NCBI GenBank assembly: GCA_038521625.1
Contig: JBCBKP010000012.1
Span: 17,879-81,878 of the forward strand
DNA length: 64,000 nt
Origin: JBCBKP01 sp038521625
GTDB taxonomy: Bacteria; Planctomycetota; Phycisphaerae; Phycisphaerales; UBA1924
Reading direction: 5' to 3'
In this document: positions 25,982 to 33,976 of the stretch, one piece after another
Layout: each line of letters begins with the position of its first letter
Position numbering within the stretch: position 1 is the stretch's first letter
Notes under the pieces: generated by a model
What the model was told of the DNA's origin: nothing
Database searches by the model: none
What the model saw: only the letters and a program-made list of their open reading frames with translations
Made by a program: the position numbers and the translations under genes

Positions 25982-26584
25982 ATGCCGAACCCGCCGCTCA
26001 TACTCACCGCGCTTGAGCTCGAGGCCGCCGCGATCCGAAGGCGGCTGCCCTCGAGCTCGGTCGCCCGCGTCCTGGTCATCGGCCCCGCCGCGAGCGCGAT
26101 GCCCGCGGAGATCCCGGAATCGGGACTGATCCTCGTCGCGGGCATCGGCGGAGGGCTCGACCCGGCGCTGCGAACCGGCGACGTGATCATCGACGGCGAT
26201 GTCCATCCGCCGCCGGGAGCGCGGGCCGGGCGGATCCACACCGCCGGCCACGTCGTCGAGACTCCAGCGCAGAAGGCCGCGTTGTACGCCGAGACCGGCG
26301 CCGACGCGGTCGACATGGAGCAGGCGATCGTCCGGGCCAGTCTCGGGGACCGTGTCGTCGGCGTCCGGGCGATCTCCGACACCGCCGCCCACACGCTCCC
26401 CGGATTCCTGGCACGATTCGTCACGCCGGACGGACGGACGAATACCTCGAGGGCCGCGGCCCATCTGCTCGGCCACCCGCAGCACCTGCCCGCGATGCTG
26501 ACCGCGGCGCGGCTGTCGTCTATCGCCTGCCGAGCCCTGGGCGAGGCCGTCAGCGGGATCGTTGCGCCGAACGCAGCGCCCTGA
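25982..26584 (+). CDS. hpnG: Hopanoid-associated phosphorylase HpnG (adenosylhopane nucleosidase type)
   Basis: 200-residue protein of the purine nucleoside phosphorylase / MTA nucleosidase fold. Motifs are an N-terminal LILTALELEAAAI, the GIGGGLDP loop, GADAVDMEQAIV (the DMEx ribose site) and the catalytic Asp region VRAISDTA. In hopanoid loci HpnG removes adenine from adenosylhopane to give (phospho)ribosylhopane. Divergence from hpnH supports this role. It is a little shorter than many homologues. Its last 35 bases overlap the 3' end of the convergent idi gene. Confidence 0.82.
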   Translation: MPNPPLILTALELEAAAIRRRLPSSSVARVLVIGPAASAMPAEIPESGLILVAGIGGGLDPALRTGDVIIDGDVHPPPGARAGRIHTAGHVVETPAQKAALYAETGADAVDMEQAIVRASLGDRVVGVRAISDTAAHTLPGFLARFVTPDGRTNTSRAAAHLLGHPQHLPAMLTAARLSSIACRALGEAVSGIVAPNAAP

Positions 26585-27095
26585 GGGCGATCGGGAACCA
26601 GGGCGAGAAGACCTCGGGACGTTCGGCCAGCTCGCGGTCGAGCTCTTCTGTGTCAACCCAACGCACGGCCTGGACCTCGTCGGGGTTCGGCTTCGGCTCG
26701 CCGCCGAACCGCCCCACGAGCACATGATCGAACTCGTGCTCGGTCAGGCCGCTCGCCTCGTCATGCGCCCGGTAGGTGAAGGTCGTCGCGACCGAGAGCT
26801 CCACAGCTCCGATGCCCAGCTCCTCGACCAGACGCCGGGCGCCCGCTTCGACGGGCGACTCGCCGCGTCGCGGGTGGCTGCAGCATGTATTGGCCCAGAG
26901 CCCGCCGAAGTGGTACTTCGACGCGGCCCGCTGTTGCAACAGCAATCTGCCGCGATCGTCGAACAGGAACACCGAGAACGCCCGGTGGAGCCTGCCACCG
27001 TCCCGATGGGCGGCGAGCTTCTCCATGGTGCCGAGCTCGTGATCGTGCTCGTCGACGATCACCACCTCTTCGAGGTTCGCCGCATCCGTGCTCAT
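26550..27095 (-). CDS. idi: Isopentenyl-diphosphate delta-isomerase, type I (Nudix)
   Basis: 181 residues. It interconverts IPP and DMAPP for isoprenoid synthesis in the cytoplasm. The catalytic Cys is in ANTCCSHP and the catalytic Glu in LTEHEFDHV; a Nudix-type box (AGARRLVEELGI) and the N-terminal VDEHDHELGTMEKLAAHRD are typical. Length matches the family. Its presence in a hopanoid locus fits supply of farnesyl-PP precursors. The ATG at 27095 has TAAGCT exactly 6 bases upstream. Confidence 0.93.
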   Translation of the reverse strand: MSTDAANLEEVVIVDEHDHELGTMEKLAAHRDGGRLHRAFSVFLFDDRGRLLLQQRAASKYHFGGLWANTCCSHPRRGESPVEAGARRLVEELGIGAVELSVATTFTYRAHDEASGLTEHEFDHVLVGRFGGEPKPNPDEVQAVRWVDTEELDRELAERPEVFSPWFPIALRALRSAQRSR

Positions 27096-27101
27096 CGGCG
27101 G

Positions 27102-27107
27102 AGCTTA
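27102..27107 (-). promoter_or_regulatory. Candidate leaderless -10 (TAAGCT) for idi
   Basis: On the minus strand TAAGCT ends exactly 6 bases before the ATG of idi (gap CCGCCG), leaving no space for a ribosome-binding site. Confidence 0.5.
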
Positions 27108-27234
27108 TGCGTGGCGCGCGGGATTCGGGTCGGGCGATCGGAAACCGGACAGCGGCATCTCGCGAAGCCCGGGCTCTCGGTATCATGCCGACTAACAACC
27201 GGGCCGGAGGACCCGCCCCGAGGCCATCGCGGCC

Positions 27235-28206
27235 GTGACGGAGCCAGCATTGACGCCTGAGAACACGCCATCGACCGCCCCTGCCGCGGCTCTCGGCACC
27301 GCACAGCTCGACGCGCTGCTTCAGGGCAGCAGCCGCACGTTCGCGCTGTCGATCCCGCTGATGCCCGAGCCGGTCCGACGCCAGACCACCATCGCCTACC
27401 TGCTCTTTCGAATCGCGGACACGTTCGAGGACGAGCCAGCCTGGAGCACGGAGGAGAAGCTCGCCGGCCTCGAGACCGTGCGCGCGATCCTGGACGGCGG
27501 GTCCGAGTCGGCCGCCGAGCCGGCGATGGCGGCGATCCGCGCGATGCTGGACGGGGCCGAGCTCACGCAGACCGGCTACGCCGAGCTGCTCGACCAGGTC
27601 GAGCCGGTGCTCTCGGCATACGCGGCGCTCGAGCCGAGCGTTCGGCGGATGATCGCGGGACACCTCTGCCGCACGATCGACGGCATGGCGTCGTACCTGC
27701 GCCGCGACGAGCCGGCCCGGACGATCGAGGACGTCCGCCTGTACTGCTACCACGTCGCGGGCATCGTGGGCGAGCTGCTGACCGATCTGTTCCTTCGACA
27801 CAACCCCACGCTGCGGGCGGCGGGCGACGAGCTCCGCGAGCTCGCGCCCCGGTTCGGCGAGGCGCTCCAGCTCGTCAACATCCTGCGCGACGCGCAGGCG
27901 GACGACGCCGAGGGCCGGAAGTACATCCCCGGGCCGGAGGAACGGGCGATCCTCTTCGAACTCGCGGACGAGGACCTGCGGCTCGCGAGCCGGTATGTCG
28001 AGCTGCTCGAGCGGCACGGCGCCGCGCCCGGGATCGTGGCTTTCAACAGCCTGAACCTGGTGCTGGCGATCCAGACCATCGCTCTGGTGCGCGAGCGAGG
28101 CCCCGGCGCGAAGCTCACACGACCGGAAGTGGGTGCGATCTTCGAACGCGTGCGGCGGGCGACCTCGACGGGATCGAGCGTCGTGCCTCTGCTCGCCAGC
28201 GCCTGA
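27235..28206 (+). CDS. Squalene synthase / phytoene synthase family (squalene synthase-like)
   Basis: 323 residues. It has the two Asp-rich prenyl-PP binding motifs: RIADTFEDE (about residue 60) and QLVNILRDAQADDAEGRKYIP (about 215). The middle segment YCYHVAGIVGELLTDLF and the first motif resemble true squalene synthases more than HpnC or HpnD. No HpnC/D/E genes are present in the window, so a one-enzyme route from two farnesyl-PP to squalene for SHC is inferred. Start is GTG at 27235. The MBL-fold gene begins one base after its stop. Phytoene synthase is the alternative. Confidence 0.82.
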   Translation: MTEPALTPENTPSTAPAAALGTAQLDALLQGSSRTFALSIPLMPEPVRRQTTIAYLLFRIADTFEDEPAWSTEEKLAGLETVRAILDGGSESAAEPAMAAIRAMLDGAELTQTGYAELLDQVEPVLSAYAALEPSVRRMIAGHLCRTIDGMASYLRRDEPARTIEDVRLYCYHVAGIVGELLTDLFLRHNPTLRAAGDELRELAPRFGEALQLVNILRDAQADDAEGRKYIPGPEERAILFELADEDLRLASRYVELLERHGAAPGIVAFNSLNLVLAIQTIALVRERGPGAKLTRPEVGAIFERVRRATSTGSSVVPLLASA

Positions 28207-28207
28207 G

Positions 28208-29005
28208 ATGTCTCGCGGCCTCGGCGTCGCGCTCGCGTGCCTCCCGCTCGTCGGATGCTCGTCGGTCGACAGCTTCGAGGCTGACGGCACGACGGTGCAC
28301 CGCATCGCCTACCCGCTGACAAACGCGTACGTGATCGAATCGCCGCGCGGCGACGCGATCATCGTCGACCCGGGCCCCCCCGGCCGCGGCGAGATGCTGC
28401 TCGAGAGATGTGACCGACTGGGCATCGAGCGCTCGGAGATCCACGCGATCGTGCTGACGCACTCGCACCGCGATCACGCCGGCGCGGCCCCCGAGGTGCG
28501 GGCGCTCACCGGTGCGCCGATCCTCGTGCACGGGCTCGACGCGTTCGAACTGCGGGTCGGATCCGGCGGCCCCGTCCGTCCCAACGGGCTGCTCCCCGGC
28601 CTCGCTCGCCCGTTCGTCACGAGGCCCTACGAGCCGTTCGAACCCGATGAACTCCTCGGCGGCGAGTCTTCGCTCGAGCGATTCGGCATCGCCGGTTCGA
28701 TCCTCCCGACGCCGGGGCACACCGACGGATCGGTCTCGATCGTGCTCGACAACGGCTACGTGCTGGTCGGAGATCTCGTCGCCGGCGCGCTGATCGAGCC
28801 GACGCGCATGGCGACCGCGTTCTTCGAGGGCGTGAGCGGTGACACGGGTGATAGGTCCGCGTCGATTGCGCAGCTTTTCGATCTTGACGGCACGCTGTGG
28901 TTCCCGGGTCACGGCGGACCGCTTGATCCGGGTGCCGAGAGCTCGCGGGTCTGGTTCGAGCGAAGTGTGTCCGAGCCCGCACACTTCCGGCCGCACGGGC
29001 AATAG
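28208..29005 (+). CDS. Metallo-beta-lactamase-fold hydrolase, predicted lipoprotein
   Basis: 265 residues. The metal-binding THSHRDHAG motif, GHTDGS (next His), VGDLVAG (Asp) and a final FPGHGG (His) are all present, so the binuclear site is complete. The N-terminus MSRGLGVALACLPLVGCSS ends in a lipobox, predicting a membrane-anchored periplasmic protein. Its ATG is one base after the squalene synthase stop, so it is cotranslated or at least cotranscribed. The substrate is unknown; a role tied to the isoprenoid lipid locus is inferred only from linkage. Confidence 0.82.
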   Translation: MSRGLGVALACLPLVGCSSVDSFEADGTTVHRIAYPLTNAYVIESPRGDAIIVDPGPPGRGEMLLERCDRLGIERSEIHAIVLTHSHRDHAGAAPEVRALTGAPILVHGLDAFELRVGSGGPVRPNGLLPGLARPFVTRPYEPFEPDELLGGESSLERFGIAGSILPTPGHTDGSVSIVLDNGYVLVGDLVAGALIEPTRMATAFFEGVSGDTGDRSASIAQLFDLDGTLWFPGHGGPLDPGAESSRVWFERSVSEPAHFRPHGQ

Positions 29006-29169
29006 AGCGCTCGCGCGCCCGTTGCCTTGCCGTCCACGTGTGTCTCGCCAAACACACCGCGAGTGTTCGTCGCAATCGCAGGTATTGTCCGGGCACATCA
29101 TGCGTCCGCGGTCCGCGGGAGCGTTCGGTCTCCCTCTCGAGCGGTCGCGACGGCGCGGGGGAGCCAGCC

Positions 29170-31863
29170 ATGCTCAAGAGAAGGTTCGAGACGTGCGGCC
29201 GCGTCCGTCTGGCGGCATCGGGGATCCTGGCGGCGCTCGCGGGCACCGCGCAGGGCGGGCCGACGCTGATGTCGGCGACGAGCAGCGTCGGGCAGTCGCA
29301 GTTCCAGAGAGAGATCGCGCTAAGCGGCCCCGTGTCGATCGAGGCGATCGACGCGCGGGTGATGGGTGTCACGCTGCGCCTGAACTTCGATGAGCCGCTG
29401 ACCGGGGTCCGCGCGGTCGCTGCCGACGGCGCGAACGTCGACTTCGTCGACTTCCAGGAGGGCCGGAGCTGGATCGAGGTCGATCTCTCGGGCGTCGAGT
29501 TCGCGACCTCCGCCGTGCTGACCCTCGACGTCGCATCGGGCTCCGGGGTGCTGCTCGACACCGGCGCGACGCTGGCGTTCCTCCCCGCCGACCTCGACGG
29601 CAGCGGCTACGTGAGCCAGCGCGACGCGGCCCGATTCGTCGATCGGTTTCTGAGCAATGACCCCGAGGCGGACCTGAACGCCGACGGCATCCCGAGCCAG
29701 CTCGACGTGGCGGTCTTCGTGGACAACTTCTTCGAGCAGGGCCGGATCGCGAACCGCCCGCCGACGATCAGCGAGATCGGCCTGGTCTACGCCGGCCCGA
29801 ACAGCCAGTCGCTCGGCACGCCGTTCACGCTACGCGACGACTTCACGGCCGAGGACGACATCCAGCTCAGCGTCTCGACGACCGCGCCCGACGTGCTGCC
29901 CGCCTCGAACGTTCAGGTCCTGGGCAGCGGCGGCGAGCGGACGATCCGCATCATCTCGGAGAGCGACCTGACCGGCGCGGTCCCGGTCACGCTGACGGCG
30001 ACGGACGCGCGTGGCGCGTCGTACGAGGCGACGTTCCTCGCCCTCGTCGACGAGGACGAGCCGCCGACGGCGCTGGTCACCAGCGACACCTACCTGGGCG
30101 TCGCCCCGCTGACGGTGGAGCTCGACGCGTCGGACTCGTTCGACCGCCAGGAGAACATCGTCGCCTACGACTGGGATCTCGGGGGCCAGGGGACCGCGAC
30201 CGGCCCCGGCGCACAGGTGACATTCAACGCGCCGGGCACCTACACGGTGACCTGCACCGTGACAGACGACGGCGGGCTGACCGACGTGGCAGAGCGGATC
30301 ATCACGGTCGCGCCGGCCGCGTACGACCTGGCCACGCCGGTGTCCGAGGCCGAGGCGCGCCGCTTCTTGTGGCAGGCCGGGTTCGGGCCGCGCAACGACG
30401 ACGTCGCGTTCGTGATGGCCAGCGGATTCGAGGCTTGGATCGACAACCAGCTGACGGTCGCGGGCAACTACATGAGCCAGGAGCTGACCGACGCGATGAG
30501 CGACGCCGGGCGCGGGAGCCACTCGCCGAACCTCTGGGACAACATCATCGTCGAGGGCGACGACCAGCTCCGACAGAAGATCGCCTGGTCGGTCGTCCAG
30601 ATCATCGCGATCAATGAACGCAGCGACGAGGAGTCGCTGTACAGCCTGTACATCAAGAACGCGATGCCCGACCCGAGCCTGGGCTCGACCGGCAATTATC
30701 GCGAGATGCTCCACGACATCACCTTCAACGAGGAGATGGGCGACTGGCTCACCTACGAGGACAACCGCAAGGCCGACCCCGTCCGGGGGACCGAGCCCGA
30801 CCAGAACTACGCCCGCGAGGTCATCCAGCTCTTCTCGGTCGGACTGTGGGACCTGACGCTCGGCGGCGTCCGCGAGCAGGACGCATTCGGCGAGGACATC
30901 CCGGCCTTCGACCCCGCCGAGGCGATCGCGCAGTTCGCGCGGATCTTCACGGGGTTCAACAACATCTCGGGCGAGGTGATGGAGATGCGGCCCGAGCGTC
31001 ACGAGTTCGGGCCCAAGCAGTTGCTCGACTACCCGGGCGCCGTGCCGCTGAACGGGTTCATCCCGGCGCAGCCCGAGAGCCTGGCCAACGCGCTGTCGGA
31101 CGTGGAGCTGGCGCTGGACAACATCTTCTTCCACCCGAGCACGGCGCCGTTCATCAGCCGCCAGCTGATCCAGCGGATGGTCACGGCCAACCCGACGCCC
31201 GGGTACGTCGCCCGCGTCACCGAGGCGTTCGAGGGGAACGGGCCCTACGGAACCGGCGTCCGTGGGGACATGTTCGCGACCGTCAAGGCGCTGCTCCTCG
31301 ACGACGAGGCCCGCAACCCGGCGTACCGCGGGAACCCGTTCTACGGGCGGATCAAAGAGCCGCTTCTGGCGATCCACGGGGCGCACCGCGTCTTCCAGTA
31401 CCTCGAGGACCGGAACGTCGCGTTCCCGTTCCGGCTGAGCATCAGCAACCACGACAACTTCCAGCGCAACGTCGGCCAGGGCCTGCTCCGCACGCCCACC
31501 GTGTTCAACTTCTACGAGCCGACCTTCACGCCGCTCAACACGCCGCTGTCCAAGGGCGGCTTCGCGGCGCCGGAGGTCCAGATCATGAACGACAACTCGG
31601 TGATCGAGATCGTCAACCAGCTCGAGAACATCGACAACCTCAGCCAGTGGGACGACACGATCGAGGCCGAGCTGCTCGCCCTGGCGCCGGACGCCGACGC
31701 GCTGGTCGACCGGCTCGACATGATGCTCAACTTCGGCACGACCCCGCCCGACATCCGCCAGATCATCGTCGACACGGTGAACCTGGACGGCGACAACGAC
31801 GACCGCGTCGAGATCGCCACGGTCCTGATGGTCTGCAGCCTCAACTACCGCGTGCTCCGCTGA
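29170..31863 (+). CDS. Secreted DUF1800 protein with dockerin/EF-hand-like and PKD domains
   Basis: 897 residues. After a basic N-terminus and hydrophobic segment (VRLAASGILAALAGTAQGG) comes a beta-rich region, then a dockerin-like calcium stretch (DLDGSGYVSQRDAARFVDRF; DLNADGIPSQLDVAVFVDNFF). A cadherin/Ig-type stretch follows, then a PKD domain (about 305-390; AYDWDLGG, FNAPGTYTVTCTVTDDGG), then DUF1800 (from SEAEARRFLWQAGFGP) to the end. DUF1800 function is unknown; it almost always precedes a DUF1501 gene, as here 46 bases downstream. I chose the ATG at 29170 because it starts the signal-like segment; upstream codons are not protein-like. Confidence 0.85.
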   Translation: MLKRRFETCGRVRLAASGILAALAGTAQGGPTLMSATSSVGQSQFQREIALSGPVSIEAIDARVMGVTLRLNFDEPLTGVRAVAADGANVDFVDFQEGRSWIEVDLSGVEFATSAVLTLDVASGSGVLLDTGATLAFLPADLDGSGYVSQRDAARFVDRFLSNDPEADLNADGIPSQLDVAVFVDNFFEQGRIANRPPTISEIGLVYAGPNSQSLGTPFTLRDDFTAEDDIQLSVSTTAPDVLPASNVQVLGSGGERTIRIISESDLTGAVPVTLTATDARGASYEATFLALVDEDEPPTALVTSDTYLGVAPLTVELDASDSFDRQENIVAYDWDLGGQGTATGPGAQVTFNAPGTYTVTCTVTDDGGLTDVAERIITVAPAAYDLATPVSEAEARRFLWQAGFGPRNDDVAFVMASGFEAWIDNQLTVAGNYMSQELTDAMSDAGRGSHSPNLWDNIIVEGDDQLRQKIAWSVVQIIAINERSDEESLYSLYIKNAMPDPSLGSTGNYREMLHDITFNEEMGDWLTYEDNRKADPVRGTEPDQNYAREVIQLFSVGLWDLTLGGVREQDAFGEDIPAFDPAEAIAQFARIFTGFNNISGEVMEMRPERHEFGPKQLLDYPGAVPLNGFIPAQPESLANALSDVELALDNIFFHPSTAPFISRQLIQRMVTANPTPGYVARVTEAFEGNGPYGTGVRGDMFATVKALLLDDEARNPAYRGNPFYGRIKEPLLAIHGAHRVFQYLEDRNVAFPFRLSISNHDNFQRNVGQGLLRTPTVFNFYEPTFTPLNTPLSKGGFAAPEVQIMNDNSVIEIVNQLENIDNLSQWDDTIEAELLALAPDADALVDRLDMMLNFGTTPPDIRQIIVDTVNLDGDNDDRVEIATVLMVCSLNYRVLR

Positions 31864-31909
31864 CCCGCGGCACGAAGACGACACAGCAAGAGATCAAGGA
31901 AACCAAGAC

Positions 31910-33388
31910 ATGAACGACAACCTCGATCAGCTCGTCTCGCGCCGCTCCTTCCTGAGGCAGGGGTCCTGCGCGGCGCTCGGGCTCGCCGGCATCACCAACC
32001 AGGTCTTCGCGCTCCGGTCGATCAACGCGGCGCTCGAGAGCGTGGCAACGCCCTTCAACGACTACAAGGCGCTCATCTGCATATTCATGTTCGGCGGCAA
32101 CGACTCGGGCAACACGGTCATCCCCTGGGACGGCGGCGACCAGAACTACGCCGACTACGCCCAGGAGCGGACCACGCTCGCGCTCACCCCGGGCGAGCTA
32201 GCGCCCAACGTCGTCGCGCCCTCAAACACCGGCACGCGGCGGTTCGCGATGCACCCGGCCTTCGCGGGCGTCCGCGACCTATTCAACCAGGGCAATGTCG
32301 CGGTGCTCAATAACGTCGGCACGCTGCTCTTTCCGATGACGCGCGACGACTACCGCAACAGCACGGTCCCGCGGCCCTCCCAGCTCTTCGGCCACAACTT
32401 CCAGCAGGAACAGTGGCAGCTGACACGCCCCGACGCCACCGACGGGCTCGGCTGGGGTGGGCGCATCGCCGACATGGTCCAGGCCAATGGCGCCAACCCG
32501 AACGCCAGCGTCTCGATGAACATCTCGATCGCCGGCCAGAGCCGGTTCCTCGCCGGGCGAGACGTCACGGCCTACTCGGTCGGGCGAAACGGCCCGATCG
32601 GGCTCGACCTGAACACGAGCCGCCAGAGCCAGGTGCATCAGGCCTTCCTCGACATGCTCGCGGTCCAGGACGACCCGACCCACCCCGCCAGCACGCCGAT
32701 GCGCAAGGTCATCGCCGACATCAGCCGCCGCGCGGTCGACAACGGGGCCCTGATCGACTCGCTCCTCGATCAGCCGACGGTCATCACCACGCCGCGCCCG
32801 GACAGCAACCTGGGTCAGCAGGTCCAGATGGTTGCCCGCCTGATCGAGTTCGGCATGAGCGGCCTCGGGCACAACCGGCAGGTGTTCTTCGTTTCGCTCG
32901 GCGGCTTCGACAACCACAACGGCCTCATCGGCGACCCCAACGGGCTCACCGAGCAGGCCCGCCTCGGCCCCCACGGCACCCGCCTCAAGGAGGTCAACGA
33001 CGCGCTGCTCTACCTCCACTCGGCCCTCACCGAGCTCGGCATGCTCGACCAGGTGACGACCTTCACCGCATCCGACTTCGCCCGCACCTACCGATCCAAC
33101 GGCAACGGCTCCGACCACGGCTGGGGCTCCAGCCAGTTCGTCATGGGCGGCAGCCAGGTCGACGGCGGCAAGTTCTACGGGCAGTACAACAACATCCTGC
33201 TCGGTGGACCCGACGACTCCTCGAACACCCGGGGCCAGTTCATCCCCACGACCGCCGTCGAGCAGTACGGCTTCGAGCTCGCCCGCTGGATGGGCGTGCC
33301 GATCAGCGAGATGGACACCGTGTTCCCGAACGTCTCGCGCTTCCTCGACACCCGCGACCCGGCGACGCACCTGAACATCCTGAGCTGA
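31910..33388 (+). CDS. DUF1501 protein with twin-arginine signal
   Basis: 492 residues. The N-terminus VSRRSFLRQGSCAALGLAG is a twin-arginine signal, so a folded, probably metal-containing protein is exported. The body has sulfatase/alkaline-phosphatase-fold features of DUF1501 (CIFMFGGNDSGNTVIP; VSLGGFDNHNGL; TASDFARTYRSNGNGSDHGWGS; DTVFPNVSRFLD). A clear AAGGAAACC Shine-Dalgarno site precedes the ATG. It follows the DUF1800 gene and is ended by a strong terminator, so the two form an operon. The biochemical role of the pair is not known. Confidence 0.9.
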   Translation: MNDNLDQLVSRRSFLRQGSCAALGLAGITNQVFALRSINAALESVATPFNDYKALICIFMFGGNDSGNTVIPWDGGDQNYADYAQERTTLALTPGELAPNVVAPSNTGTRRFAMHPAFAGVRDLFNQGNVAVLNNVGTLLFPMTRDDYRNSTVPRPSQLFGHNFQQEQWQLTRPDATDGLGWGGRIADMVQANGANPNASVSMNISIAGQSRFLAGRDVTAYSVGRNGPIGLDLNTSRQSQVHQAFLDMLAVQDDPTHPASTPMRKVIADISRRAVDNGALIDSLLDQPTVITTPRPDSNLGQQVQMVARLIEFGMSGLGHNRQVFFVSLGGFDNHNGLIGDPNGLTEQARLGPHGTRLKEVNDALLYLHSALTELGMLDQVTTFTASDFARTYRSNGNGSDHGWGSSQFVMGGSQVDGGKFYGQYNNILLGGPDDSSNTRGQFIPTTAVEQYGFELARWMGVPISEMDTVFPNVSRFLDTRDPATHLNILS

Positions 33389-33418
33389 CCCTTCGTTCGA
33401 CTCGATCGCTCGCGACAA

Positions 33419-33453
33419 CGGGCCGGCCCAATCGGGCCGGCCCGCTTTGTTGT
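33419..33453 (+). terminator. Terminator after the DUF1800-DUF1501 operon
   Basis: A perfect 11-bp GC stem (CGGGCCGGCCC / GGGCCGGCCCG) with loop AATC, followed by CTTTGTTGTTG on the plus strand. Confidence 0.8.
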
Positions 33454-33498
33454 TGCAACGGGCTTCGATCGCGGCTCGCCGAGGATCGATCCGCGGGC

Positions 33499-33504
33499 TA
33501 CGCT
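33499..33504 (+). promoter_or_regulatory. Candidate leaderless -10 (TACGCT) for the ArsR gene
   Basis: TACGCT ends exactly 6 bases before the ATG at 33511 (gap GGCACG). It decides the start among several in-frame codons. Confidence 0.5.
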
Positions 33505-33510
33505 GGCACG

Positions 33511-33942
33511 ATGGTGTCAGTGACCAAGCCCGATTCCCAGACCGCCTGCACGCCGAGCGAGGCCTCGGAGCGGCACAGCCCGCTCGACGAGGCGCTCGAC
33601 GCGGAGGTGTTCAAGGCCCTCGCCGAGCCCACCAGGCTGAAGCTCCTTGCATGCCTGGTCAAGTGCGGGCGCGAGGCGAGCGTGACGGAGGTCGCGGCCT
33701 GCTGCGCCGTCGATTTCTCCGTCGTCGCACGCCACTTGAGCCAGTTGGCCCGGGCCGGGCTGCTCGAGAACCGCAAGGAGGGGCGGGCGATGCTCTATCG
33801 CGCGGACACCGAGCGTCTCGCGGGGCTGATGGAGTCCTGGGCCTCGGCATTCCGAGCCAGCGCCCCGCTCGTCGGTGAGGGCTGCCGCCCGCCCGATGAG
33901 GAGACCGCGGAGCCGGCCTGCGAGCCCGGCTGCTGCGACTGA
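33511..33942 (+). CDS. ArsR/SmtB-family metalloregulator with Cys-rich ends
   Basis: 143-residue winged-helix repressor. The core (about 30-105) shows VFKALAEPTRLKLLACLVK, a recognition region VAACCAVDFSVVARHLSQL and a wing LLENRKEGRAMLYRAD. A vicinal Cys pair (AACCAVD) lies near the DNA-binding helices and a further Cys cluster ends the protein (ACEPGCCD), so As(III) or soft-metal sensing is plausible. It starts 34 bases before the low-Mr phosphatase gene, forming a probable ars-type operon ended by a terminator at 34718. Confidence 0.88.
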   Translation: MVSVTKPDSQTACTPSEASERHSPLDEALDAEVFKALAEPTRLKLLACLVKCGREASVTEVAACCAVDFSVVARHLSQLARAGLLENRKEGRAMLYRADTERLAGLMESWASAFRASAPLVGEGCRPPDEETAEPACEPGCCD

Positions 33943-33976
33943 GACCACAGGATCGACCGGAATGGGAGACACCGAG

